Source: an uncultured Lachnospiraceae bacterium
Lineage (GTDB): Bacteria > Bacillota > Clostridia > Lachnospirales > Lachnospiraceae
Assembly (NCBI GenBank): GCA_910586715.1
Contig: CAJUJG010000053.1
Coordinates: 1-25,346 of the forward strand
Reading direction: 5' to 3'
Length of the DNA stretch: 25,346 nucleotides
Below the pieces are notes generated by a model that saw nothing but the letters and a program-made list of their open reading frames with translations, did not search any database and had not been told where the DNA came from. The position numbers were made by a program, and so were the translations under genes. Each line of letters begins with the position of its first letter. Within the stretch, counting starts at the first letter, position 1. Positions 6,503 to 13,865 of this stretch are shown in pieces.

Positions 6503-8671
6503 ATGGAAACAATCACGCAGACAAACAGGACAATCCTGTTTGCCGAAATCAATCCGGAACGGCTCAACCTGTTGACACTGATTGGCGATGTACGGGGAAA
6601 AAGCAGTCTGGATGATGAGAAAATCAAGGAAATCAACGGGGAACTGTTGGTTTCAAGCTTTGAGGAATTTTTGGAAAAATTCAATCCGGTCATGTATTCG
6701 TGGTGTGATGCGACAACAGGAAGCATCCGCTACAGCCCGGTAAAGCCGGAAAATATCCCGCCAAATTGTATTACGGAAATCCCGTTGAACGAATCGAACG
6801 ACCTTTTGAACATGCTTATTACGCTGATGAGTACAAAAGGTGCACAGGGACTTGCAAACGTGGATTTCAAATTCAGCAATGTCCTCGATATGATTTCACC
6901 CAAAAAGATTATGGACGACATCCGTCAGGTCCGCAGGGAAATCCAGTATACCTACGGGAAATACATGGAGCTTGATGAGGAAGATCCCAAGCGGCTGGAC
7001 TTAGGCGATAAGCTGAATTACCAGTTTGAGCAGGCAAGCCAGAATTACAATAACGTCCTTGCAATGCTGCCGCTTGCAATTGAGGATATCAAGACACGCC
7101 TTCTGCTCGGGGGACCGGAAACAGGGCAGGGGCAGGCGGATTTTAAAGCCGGACTGCTAAGCATGGGCGATGACGGGGGACTCAAGATACTGGAGATGAA
7201 GCAGGAGGAAAGCACCAGTCTCACCGTGGTGGATGATGAGATTAATACCAGCCTCATGAACACGTTCCGCGAGGATTATGATGCGCTCAATGAAAACAAA
7301 TCCGATTATGTGCGGGATCTTGTGGTACGTACCTTCTGCCCGTTAAGTTCCACAATGGAAAGCAGCGTCAACAGGGAGCTTGAGGTGCGCAACTACAACA
7401 GCTACCTTGAATTTTACAAAAAAAGCAAGGATGATTTTGTGAAGGCTGTCAAGCCCCTGATGGAAAAGATACTCGGGGTGAAAACCTTTTTTGACCAGTA
7501 TCAGGTAAAGGAAAAAGGAATGCAGCCGAAGCTTCTGATTACCAACCTGCCGCTTGACATGATGGTAAAGGCGAGCAACCTTCCGCGGTTAATTGCTTAC
7601 CTGAATACAACGAATGATAAGAACGAGTTTGACAACACGATTTGGTTTGGAATCGTGCCGGATGTGGAGCTGAACCATGCGGAAGGCGGAAAGCTCCAAA
7701 GAGTCCGCTTCGCGGGAAACAAACGGGAAGAGAAACAGGGGAATAATTCGATGGAGAGCGTGGCAGCCCTGATGAACGCCATTGAGCCTTACCGGATTAC
7801 GACGTTTTTCAGCTTCTGTTCCGGCGAGGAAACGACATTCAGTTATGTGGCAACCGAGGGAGTCAGCATTTATAAGGAAAAATGTGCACCGCTTATGAAA
7901 AAAACATACAGCGAGTTCATCGTGCCCTGTATCCCGAATGTGACAATCATCCCCAAGGATAAATCCGGTCTGATTTTGGACAAGCGGATGGTCATGGATG
8001 AAGACGGCAACGTATCCCTTTCCGCGGAAAAGGACGACGTGATGAAAATGTGGCTCGAAGGGGTTTATGTGGGGGCAGCGTACGAAGCGGCAGGCATTGT
8101 GGCGGCATGGCAGTGCCCGGAATACCTAAAGCAGCGCTTTCGCAATACCAGTATGGAATATCCCGGCGTGCGGTTTGACGTAGAGGCAAATGATAATGCG
8201 CTTCTTGCAAAAACCAGCATGACAAAGGAGATTTCCGGTTTTACCAACGCGATTAAAAATTCCATTAACCGCACGGGCTTTGGCTTCGTCTTTTCTTCCG
8301 ACAACGCGCAGTACAAGGGACAGGAGATTAAGAGCATTACCGTCTATAAGGCGCGCAACCTCTTAAGCAACGGAACGGAGTTTGAGCCTATATACAAGAC
8401 ACTGGTGGTTACCTATATAGAACGTATGCTGCGTTTTTACAGCGGGGATTTTAAGCAGGACAAAATACTTACGTTTTTCAGCAACAATCCCAGCAGCCAG
8501 AAAAGCAGGTGGGATGCGGACCGACAGTATGTCAACTCCATCCTTCAGGACGGGGATGAGCTGGAATACAGCATTGATGAAAAGAACGGAATATGCGATG
8601 TGCTTGTGACATTTGCAAACACTACCAAAAACCTGAAAGTACAGCTTATCAGAAAAGCTGGAAATGAATAA
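6503..8671 (+). CDS. Candidate contractile sheath protein (TssB-TssC-like fusion)
   Basis: A 722-residue cytoplasmic protein without signal peptide or membrane helix. The first about 150 residues follow the TssB (VipA) pattern: LNLLTLIGDVRGK (21-33), an acidic linker, SSFEEFLEKFNPV (51-63), then VDFKFSNVLDMISPKKI (120-136), matching the family scheme of a GDFSG-like turn, a helix ending in NP and an F-x-S-x-x-D-x-x-P strand. The rest (about 200-722) has the size and mixed alpha/beta character of TssC and ends in strand-rich sequence (LVTFANTTKNLKVQLIR). This suggests one polypeptide combines both sheath subunits. The start at 6503 has AAGGAGG-like sequence upstream; the frame is open 50 codons further but overlaps the previous gene. 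It sits directly before the tube genes, as expected. The TssC half rests mainly on size and context. Confidence 0.6.
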   Translation: METITQTNRTILFAEINPERLNLLTLIGDVRGKSSLDDEKIKEINGELLVSSFEEFLEKFNPVMYSWCDATTGSIRYSPVKPENIPPNCITEIPLNESNDLLNMLITLMSTKGAQGLANVDFKFSNVLDMISPKKIMDDIRQVRREIQYTYGKYMELDEEDPKRLDLGDKLNYQFEQASQNYNNVLAMLPLAIEDIKTRLLLGGPETGQGQADFKAGLLSMGDDGGLKILEMKQEESTSLTVVDDEINTSLMNTFREDYDALNENKSDYVRDLVVRTFCPLSSTMESSVNRELEVRNYNSYLEFYKKSKDDFVKAVKPLMEKILGVKTFFDQYQVKEKGMQPKLLITNLPLDMMVKASNLPRLIAYLNTTNDKNEFDNTIWFGIVPDVELNHAEGGKLQRVRFAGNKREEKQGNNSMESVAALMNAIEPYRITTFFSFCSGEETTFSYVATEGVSIYKEKCAPLMKKTYSEFIVPCIPNVTIIPKDKSGLILDKRMVMDEDGNVSLSAEKDDVMKMWLEGVYVGAAYEAAGIVAAWQCPEYLKQRFRNTSMEYPGVRFDVEANDNALLAKTSMTKEISGFTNAIKNSINRTGFGFVFSSDNAQYKGQEIKSITVYKARNLLSNGTEFEPIYKTLVVTYIERMLRFYSGDFKQDKILTFFSNNPSSQKSRWDADRQYVNSILQDGDELEYSIDEKNGICDVLVTFANTTKNLKVQLIRKAGNE

Positions 8672-8712
8672 TTATGTACGTTTTGTACGGATAAGAAAAA
8701 GGAGGACTAAAA

Positions 8713-9141
8713 ATGGGAATGCGAGTAAACATTGAAGGAAGCGAGACTGTGAGTCTGCCAGAAACCAGTATCACAGGAGTCCGGGTAGGGGCGGATATTC
8801 CCCTTGACTCGAACGCCCGATCGACAGATTTAGGTTCAACGGTGCTGATTGAGGGAAAGATATTGGCGCCTGTGGGCGGCGAAGCAGCGGATGACACAAG
8901 CAAGCTGGCAAAATGGTCACTTGTTCCGGCAGAGAAAGCCGACTGTTACCGTAAGGTAAAAATTGACGTGGTGAATGCGTCGCAGATTGTGCGTCAGATT
9001 ACGGTTCCGAACGCTTTCGTGGTGGGATATGAGGAGGATTTTACGGATGAAACCGGCGCAGGTACATTCCGGCTTCTCATCAAACAGAAGAAGGATAAAA
9101 TAAGTAATCTGAAATTTGAGGGCGGATTTAGTGAGGATTAA
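8713..9141 (+). CDS. Candidate tube protein, Hcp/gp19-like (copy 1)
   Basis: A 142-residue beta-rich soluble protein with a strong ribosome binding site (AAAAAGGAGG). It lies right after the candidate sheath and is followed by a paralog of the same length. Conserved blocks shared by the pair are DSNARSTDLGST, LVPAE-ADCYRKV, FPNAFVV or VPNAFVV, and IKQKKDK. Hcp and phage tail-tube proteins are beta-barrel proteins of about 140-170 residues, typically encoded next to the sheath, and this fits. I do not see a diagnostic Hcp motif, so the tube role rests on size, strand pattern, duplication and position. It could instead be another small structural protein. Confidence 0.55.
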   Translation: MGMRVNIEGSETVSLPETSITGVRVGADIPLDSNARSTDLGSTVLIEGKILAPVGGEAADDTSKLAKWSLVPAEKADCYRKVKIDVVNASQIVRQITVPNAFVVGYEEDFTDETGAGTFRLLIKQKKDKISNLKFEGGFSED

Positions 9142-9200
9142 TCGGCAGTTTCTAAAAGAGGGAAACGCGGATTCGCAGATGAAAGGAGCAAGATTATAAT

Positions 9201-9629
9201 ATGGGATTTAAATTAAAGGTGGAAGGAAATTCCACGATTGAACTGGACAAAGAAATCATTACCGGCGTAAAGATAAAGACGGACATTCCGCAGGACAGCA
9301 ACGCAAGGTCAACGGATTTGGGCAGCACTATAACCATTACAGGGAAGGTTCTGACGGCAGTTGACGGCGATCCTTTTGACTCGACAAGACAGTTGGGGCT
9401 GTGGGCGCTAGTTCCCGCGGAAAATGCAGACTGCTACCGTAAAGTTACTGTAGAGGTTATCTCGGCTTCGCAGGAGGTTCGTAAGTACACCTTTCCCAAT
9501 GCGTTTGTTGTGGATTATAAGGAAACCTATGGGGATTTGGAAGGTACGGGAAGCTTTACACTGATTATAAAGCAGAAAAAGGATAAAATGGCACAGGTTT
9601 CAGTTGAGGGCGGATACAGCATCGCATAA
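9201..9629 (+). CDS. Candidate tube protein, Hcp/gp19-like (copy 2)
   Basis: A 142-residue paralog of the preceding gene, alignable end to end without gaps and with roughly half the residues identical. It keeps DSNARSTDLGST, ALVPAENADCYRKV, and IKQKKDK, and differs mostly in surface-type positions (for example KIKTDIPQD for RVGADIPLD). The ribosome binding site is GAAAGGAG, spaced from the ATG by the AT-rich segment before 9201. The pair may form two kinds of ring in the tube, or a tube plus an adaptor or terminator ring, as in phages and extracellular CIS that encode several tube paralogs. Two hairpins follow the gene. The function is inferred as for copy 1. Confidence 0.55.
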   Translation: MGFKLKVEGNSTIELDKEIITGVKIKTDIPQDSNARSTDLGSTITITGKVLTAVDGDPFDSTRQLGLWALVPAENADCYRKVTVEVISASQEVRKYTFPNAFVVDYKETYGDLEGTGSFTLIIKQKKDKMAQVSVEGGYSIA

Positions 9630-9658
9630 CATTTCCGCAAGCAGAATTAACGGGAATG
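9630..9658 (+). other. Hairpin after the tube genes
   Basis: CATTTCCG (9630-9637) pairs with CGGGAATG (9651-9658), one G-U pair and a 13-nt loop, starting directly after the stop codon of the second tube gene. It has no T-run and could act as a 3' stabilising structure for the upstream message. Confidence 0.5.
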
Positions 9659-9662
9659 TGGG

Positions 9663-9698
9663 AAAAAGGGGCTGCCTTACTGTCGGGCAGCCCTTTTA
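9663..9698 (+). terminator. Intrinsic terminator or attenuator between tube genes and the rest of the operon
   Basis: A GC-rich 8-bp stem (GGGCTGCC 9669-9676 with GGCAGCCC 9686-9693) is extended by a G-U and three A-T pairs (9665-9668 with 9694-9697), with a 9-nt loop and ending in TTTT. The T-run is short, so termination is likely partial. No clear promoter is visible between it and the gene at 9723. It would keep sheath and tube transcripts more abundant than those for regulators and baseplate. Confidence 0.7.
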
Positions 9699-9722
9699 AC
9701 AGATATTTACGGGTGGCGTAAA

Positions 9723-10145
9723 ATGAAGGATTATTACAGAATACTGGGCGTGGACAGACAGGCGCCGGCAGAGGAAATAAAAAAGGCGTACCGCAGGCTG
9801 GCAAAGCAGTACCATCCGGACGTTGTTAAGGATGATGCCGTAAAACAGGAACGCATGTATGAAATTCAGGAAGCGTATTCCTGCTTAAGCAATGAGGAAC
9901 AGCGGAAAAAATATGATGCGGATCGCCTGAAAGCTTTTGGGAAACATGCGGACACAGGACGCAGCCGTAAGGGAGCGGCAGAGCCTTCAGAAACATACGC
10001 TCCGGACATGAGCCAGTTTGAACGCTTTTTTGGCTTTCAGCCTGGAAAAGGGATGGAAACCTACCGGGGACAGAAGGTAGCAAAACCAAATACCCCTGTC
10101 GTGCCGGAGGAAATGTTTGCAGCTTTTTTTGGTATCGGGAAATAG
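9723..10145 (+). CDS. J-domain (DnaJ-like) co-chaperone
   Basis: A 140-residue protein whose first about 65 residues are a clear J domain: DYYRILGVDRQAPAEEIKKA, a helix with the HPD signature (QYHPDVV), and the closing helix with YSCLSNEEQRKKYDADR. J domains stimulate the ATPase of Hsp70 proteins. The zinc-finger and C-terminal substrate domains of full DnaJ are absent; the remaining 75 residues are polar and end with EEMFAAFFGIGK. Its likely partner is the Hsp70/actin-fold protein encoded at 13862 in the same operon. The upstream ribosome binding site is weak (GGGTGG), fitting lower expression. J domain certain, role in CIS assembly inferred. Confidence 0.9.
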   Translation: MKDYYRILGVDRQAPAEEIKKAYRRLAKQYHPDVVKDDAVKQERMYEIQEAYSCLSNEEQRKKYDADRLKAFGKHADTGRSRKGAAEPSETYAPDMSQFERFFGFQPGKGMETYRGQKVAKPNTPVVPEEMFAAFFGIGK

Positions 10146-10165
10146 GTGGGAGGCAGGAAGAAAAA

Positions 10166-10735
10166 ATGGGGCAGGAAAAGAACAGAAAAAAGACAAAGCA
10201 GATTTTTGACTGCCTGATTCTGTTATGCGGGACCGTTCTTATTATCAGCCTGGTGAAGGAAATGAACGCATGGCGGTATCTGCCTGCACTGATACTTGCG
10301 GCGGCGGTCACGATGGTATGGGCAGTATGTGATTTCGTCCTTCTTGGAAAGGATAAAACAGGAGCCGTGTTATCAGAATCAGGGACAGCCGGGACACATG
10401 GGGTTCAGAAACTTGTGCTGTTGGACGGACAGGACAGACCTGTCAAATCGTGGGATATGCAGGGGCGTATTTCACTGGTTATCGGGAAATCGGATCAAAG
10501 TCAGGAGCCGGATATTGATTTATTGGACTGCGAGTACAGCAGCTTTATTGATTTCCAGCATGCCGTGCTGAATTTTACGCTGGATCAGTGGTATGTGGAG
10601 GATTTGGAATCCCAAAACGGCGTAAAAATAAGGAAGGTGGAGGACGGGGAGTGTTACCGGGTAATCCACAGACCATGTAAGGTTGCGGCAGGGGATATTC
10701 TTTACATTGCGAACACAAAACTGCTTTTGACGTAA
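10166..10735 (+). CDS. Membrane-anchored FHA-domain protein
   Basis: A 189-residue protein with two transmembrane helices near 14-32 and 38-60, then a cytosolic forkhead-associated domain. FHA marks are SLVIGKSDQSQ (Gly107-Lys108; the usual Arg is Lys), His132 in DFQHAVLNF, and WYVEDLESQNGVKI with the conserved Asn-Gly near 150. FHA domains bind phosphothreonine peptides; in Proteobacteria an FHA protein controls T6SS firing by threonine phosphorylation. The start follows GGAGGCAGGAAG. It is followed at 10797 by a second FHA protein. Family call strong. The phosphopeptide partner is unknown and no Ser/Thr kinase is in the window. Confidence 0.85.
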   Translation: MGQEKNRKKTKQIFDCLILLCGTVLIISLVKEMNAWRYLPALILAAAVTMVWAVCDFVLLGKDKTGAVLSESGTAGTHGVQKLVLLDGQDRPVKSWDMQGRISLVIGKSDQSQEPDIDLLDCEYSSFIDFQHAVLNFTLDQWYVEDLESQNGVKIRKVEDGECYRVIHRPCKVAAGDILYIANTKLLLT

Positions 10736-10796
10736 AAAAAGGCATCAGGAATTAAGAAAGCGGTTTTTATTATAGAAAACAGGAGAGGAAAACAGA

Positions 10797-11294
10797 ATGA
10801 GTTTAGCAAAGTGTCCGAACGGTCATGTTTACAATTCCAGACGCTACGGAAAAATATGTCCGTACTGCAACATGAAAATGCAGGAGGAGGCATTGCCGGA
10901 AAAGCCCCCGGGGTTTGAACCTCCGGTTGAGATACTGGACGAACCGGTAAAGCCGGTATGCGGATGGATTATCTGCATTGAGGGCGCAAGGGTGGGAACG
11001 GATTATAAGGTCCATGAGGGAAAAAACTTTGTCGGCAGAGGTGACGACATGGATATTCAAATTCTCGGTGACAATGAAATTAACCGTAAGAACCATACCA
11101 TCATTGTCTATGACCCCAAAAATCTAAATACCATGATTTTGCCGGGTGATTCCGCAGGCATTGCATACCTGAATGAAAAGCCGGTCTATGTGCCGATGGA
11201 ATTAAATCCGTATGATGTCATCAGCATGGGACAGAGCCGTTTTCTGTTTGTTCCCCTGTGCGGCAAAAATTTTTCATGGGGTGATCTGAAATGA
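10797..11294 (+). CDS. Zinc-ribbon plus FHA-domain protein
   Basis: A 165-residue soluble protein. A short N-terminal zinc-binding element shows Cys6, His10, Cys21 and Cys24 (CPNGHVYN, then CPYC). A linker rich in Pro and Glu leads to an FHA domain at about 58-155 with NFVGRGDDMDI (Gly80-Arg81), RKNH with His100, and a degenerate end, GDSAGIAYLNEKPVYV, in place of the usual Asn-Gly. The Arg is kept, so phosphothreonine binding is possible. The ribosome binding site is GGAGAGG. The gene ends in an ATGA overlap with the phosphatase-like gene that follows, so the products are likely made in step. It could link phosphorylated components to the apparatus. Confidence 0.85.
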   Translation: MSLAKCPNGHVYNSRRYGKICPYCNMKMQEEALPEKPPGFEPPVEILDEPVKPVCGWIICIEGARVGTDYKVHEGKNFVGRGDDMDIQILGDNEINRKNHTIIVYDPKNLNTMILPGDSAGIAYLNEKPVYVPMELNPYDVISMGQSRFLFVPLCGKNFSWGDLK

Positions 11295-12148
11295 CAGGCG
11301 GCATGGGGCTGACATTCGCGGCAGGTGCATTATACATAATTCTGCTTGTATGCCGCTGCCTTTTGCAGCACAGAGAAACAGATTGTATTGCGATGGAAGC
11401 GTTCCTGACAGGGACAGCACAGACAACGGGCAGCCGTGAGATTCAGGCAGATACGGCGCAGCTATGGACCGGTACCGCCGGAATCATGGCGGTGGTTGCG
11501 GACGGAATCGGCATTGCAAATACCGGAAAGGTCTGCGCGCAGATTGCGGCGGATACCATCCTTGACAGGTTCGAGCCATATCAGGAGTTAAACAATCCTG
11601 CCTATTTTTTCCGGACCGCGTTTTCGGAAGCACACAGGCGCATCCAAAGAACGATAGGGGAGCGCAGGGGCGGTGCGGGCGCAGGGGCAGTATTTATGGA
11701 TCAAAACTGTCTGCATTATGCGGTGGCAGGCGATATCCGGGTTGCCGTTTTGAGGGGCGGGGAGCTCATTCCGCTCAGCAAAGGGCAGACAATGGACGTG
11801 CTGGCGGCGCAGGCTTATGAAGACGGAAAGCTGTCAAGGCAGGAGACCATCTGGAGCATGGAAGAAAAACGCGTCTGGAATTATCTGGGGCAGGATGGCT
11901 TCCACGAAATAGAAATCTGTGAACAGCCCGTGCGGTTAAAGGCAGGGGACAAGGTGCTTCTGGCAAGCAAAGGGATTTTTGAGGAGCTTTCATGGAGGGA
12001 GCTGGAGGATATCCTGATTGTCACGGCATCTTTGCAGGAGCTTGCGGAACGCATCATCAGCGCGGCGGAGTCAAAAGAAAACCCGCAGAAGGAAAACGGG
12101 AGTGTCATCCTGATACAGAAGGCTGGAGGCATAAATGAGAAGAATTAA
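11291..12148 (+). CDS. PP2C-like phosphatase with N-terminal membrane helix
   Basis: A 285-residue protein with a hydrophobic N-terminal segment (about 8-26, LTFAAGALYIILLVCRCLL) and a PP2C/PPM-type Ser/Thr phosphatase fold. Visible are REIQAD with Asp54, VVADGIG with Asp71-Gly72, a following NTGKVCAQIA helix, YAVAGDIRVAVLRGGEL (the usual GDSR reads GDIR) and KGIFEEL in place of SDGL near the end. Two metal-site aspartates remain but the DGMGG glycine pair and the SDG aspartate are lost, so catalytic activity is uncertain and it may be a pseudophosphatase. It overlaps both neighbours. Context suggests it opposes a kinase acting on FHA-bound targets. Confidence 0.75.
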   Translation: MTGGMGLTFAAGALYIILLVCRCLLQHRETDCIAMEAFLTGTAQTTGSREIQADTAQLWTGTAGIMAVVADGIGIANTGKVCAQIAADTILDRFEPYQELNNPAYFFRTAFSEAHRRIQRTIGERRGGAGAGAVFMDQNCLHYAVAGDIRVAVLRGGELIPLSKGQTMDVLAAQAYEDGKLSRQETIWSMEEKRVWNYLGQDGFHEIEICEQPVRLKAGDKVLLASKGIFEELSWRELEDILIVTASLQELAERIISAAESKENPQKENGSVILIQKAGGINEKN

Positions 12149-13865
12149 TTCTGAATTTCAGACGCTTCATATATCGGAGGAGGGACAGAAGCTGTCCAAC
12201 CGCGATTATTTCGGTTTCGTGGAAATGGATGATTTTGCCTGCTATGTGCTTGCAGACAGTCTGGACGAAGACCCCGAGTCCAACAGCGCAAGGCTTGTGG
12301 TGGAGAGCATTATCCGGGATTTTACGCAGGCTCCCTCGATGCGGGCGGGAACCCTGAAAAGATACCTGCGCAGGGCGCACGCAGAGCTTTTGCACCAAAG
12401 GTCGGGAATGCACTTAAAGGCTGCCGTGGTGGTTGCGGTAACGGATTACCGGAAGCTGCGGTTCTGCCATGTCGGAAACAGCCGCCTGTACCTTGTCAGG
12501 AATGCCCGCATTCTGGAACGGACAAAGGACCAGTCCCTGACACAGAACCTCCTTGAGCAGGGGCAGCTCATACCGGATGAGGCGGCGCGCCATGAAGAGC
12601 GCAATAACCTGTACTCATTTCTGGGGGAAAGGGGAAACCCGAAGCTGCAGGTCTCAGGGAAAAAGAAGCTGGAGGACGGGGACCTGATCATCCAGCTCAC
12701 AAGAGGCGTGTGGGAGCAGTGCGGGGAACAGGAATTCCTGCAGATTGTCAATGATGCGGGGGAAACAAAGGACATTCTCAGCAGGACCGAGGATTTCATC
12801 CTGAAAAATCAGGAAAACAGCGAAATTGACAATTATTCCCTCGCGCTGACATCCGTAAACAAGGTATACAGGTCGCCGAAAAAACCGTTATCCATTAAAA
12901 AAATCCTGATGATTGCTCTGCCTGTCCTGTTGGCTGTTACCGTAGCTTCCGTGGCGGTATATATGCATTACCGCAGCGTGCGCACAAAGACAGAGTCCAT
13001 GCGCCGGCACATGGAAAGCGGTGCGCAGTACCTTGCATATCATAATTTCCAAAAAGCGGCACAGGATTTCGGGGAGGCAAAGAATCTGGCAAAAGCGTTA
13101 AAATGCGAACCGGAATACGGTGAGGCGGATATGTATGCCAAGCTCGCGGAACAGGTAAACCTGTCTGACGAGGCGTTAAGAGAGGGCGAATATAAAAAAG
13201 CGCAGGAGCTGTATCTGACAGCAAGACAGATGTCACTGGAGGCAGGAAATACCGGGCTGTCCTATATTGAGGGGCAGCTTGATGAGGCAGAGGGCTACAT
13301 ACACGTCTTTGACCTGATTGCACAGGGCGAGAAAAAAGAGGAGTACGGCAACATTCAGGGAGCCATTGTTCTGTACAAGGAAGCAAAGCAAAAAGCCGTG
13401 GAGCTCTATTTCCTTGAAGGAAAGCAGGAGGCGCTTGAACTGCAGGCGGCTGCGGAGGAAAAGCTGGAAACGCAGCAGATGGAGATGGATGCCCGCATTC
13501 AGGAGCAGGTAGAGGCACAGGCTGTCAGCAAGGCTATGGAAAACGAGCAGAAGACGAATGACCAGCAGAATGCCATTGATCTGGAAAATCAGGGCAATGC
13601 ACTTCTGGCAGAGGGCAGCTATGAGAGCGCCGTCACGTTTTATCAGGCGGCAAAGGCAATCTATAACCGTCTAGAGCTGACGGAGCTTGCGGAAGGAATT
13701 GACCTGAAAATTGCGACCGCGGAAGCAGGCGCTGCGGCCAAGGCAGAAAAGAAAGCGGAAGAAGAAACGCAGACACAGGAGACAGAAGAGGAAGAAACAC
13801 AGACAGAAACGGAAGAAGGCACACAGGCGGCAGAAGAAGACGCCATGCAGCAGGAGGGAACATGA
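12135..13865 (+). CDS. PP2C-like domain, membrane helix and TPR/coiled-coil protein
   Basis: A 576-residue protein. Residues 1-245 are PP2C-like: NRDYFGF (Asp24), CYVLADSLDED (Asp41-Ser42 instead of Asp-Gly), HVGNSRLYLVRNARI, DQSLTQNLLEQGQL, and EIDNYSLALTSV. A transmembrane helix lies near 255-277. After it come helical repeats with TPR-like spacing (AQYLAYHNFQKAAQDFGEAK, LREGEYKKAQELYLTARQ, GNALLAEGSYESAVTFYQAA), a Glu/Gln-rich coiled coil, and an acidic Glu/Thr-rich tail from about 545. The altered metal-site loop makes activity doubtful. The start has GGAGG six bases upstream and lies 14 bp inside the previous gene. The helical repeats could be a docking platform; whether they face in or out is unresolved. 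Confidence 0.75.
   Translation: MRRINSEFQTLHISEEGQKLSNRDYFGFVEMDDFACYVLADSLDEDPESNSARLVVESIIRDFTQAPSMRAGTLKRYLRRAHAELLHQRSGMHLKAAVVVAVTDYRKLRFCHVGNSRLYLVRNARILERTKDQSLTQNLLEQGQLIPDEAARHEERNNLYSFLGERGNPKLQVSGKKKLEDGDLIIQLTRGVWEQCGEQEFLQIVNDAGETKDILSRTEDFILKNQENSEIDNYSLALTSVNKVYRSPKKPLSIKKILMIALPVLLAVTVASVAVYMHYRSVRTKTESMRRHMESGAQYLAYHNFQKAAQDFGEAKNLAKALKCEPEYGEADMYAKLAEQVNLSDEALREGEYKKAQELYLTARQMSLEAGNTGLSYIEGQLDEAEGYIHVFDLIAQGEKKEEYGNIQGAIVLYKEAKQKAVELYFLEGKQEALELQAAAEEKLETQQMEMDARIQEQVEAQAVSKAMENEQKTNDQQNAIDLENQGNALLAEGSYESAVTFYQAAKAIYNRLELTELAEGIDLKIATAEAGAAAKAEKKAEEETQTQETEEEETQTETEEGTQAAEEDAMQQEGT

Noticed and set aside
9642..9648. A lone CAGAATT half-site resembling the LytTR repeat in reverse orientation
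   Set aside because: There is no second copy at 21 bp on either side, and it lies in the loop of the hairpin after the tube genes.
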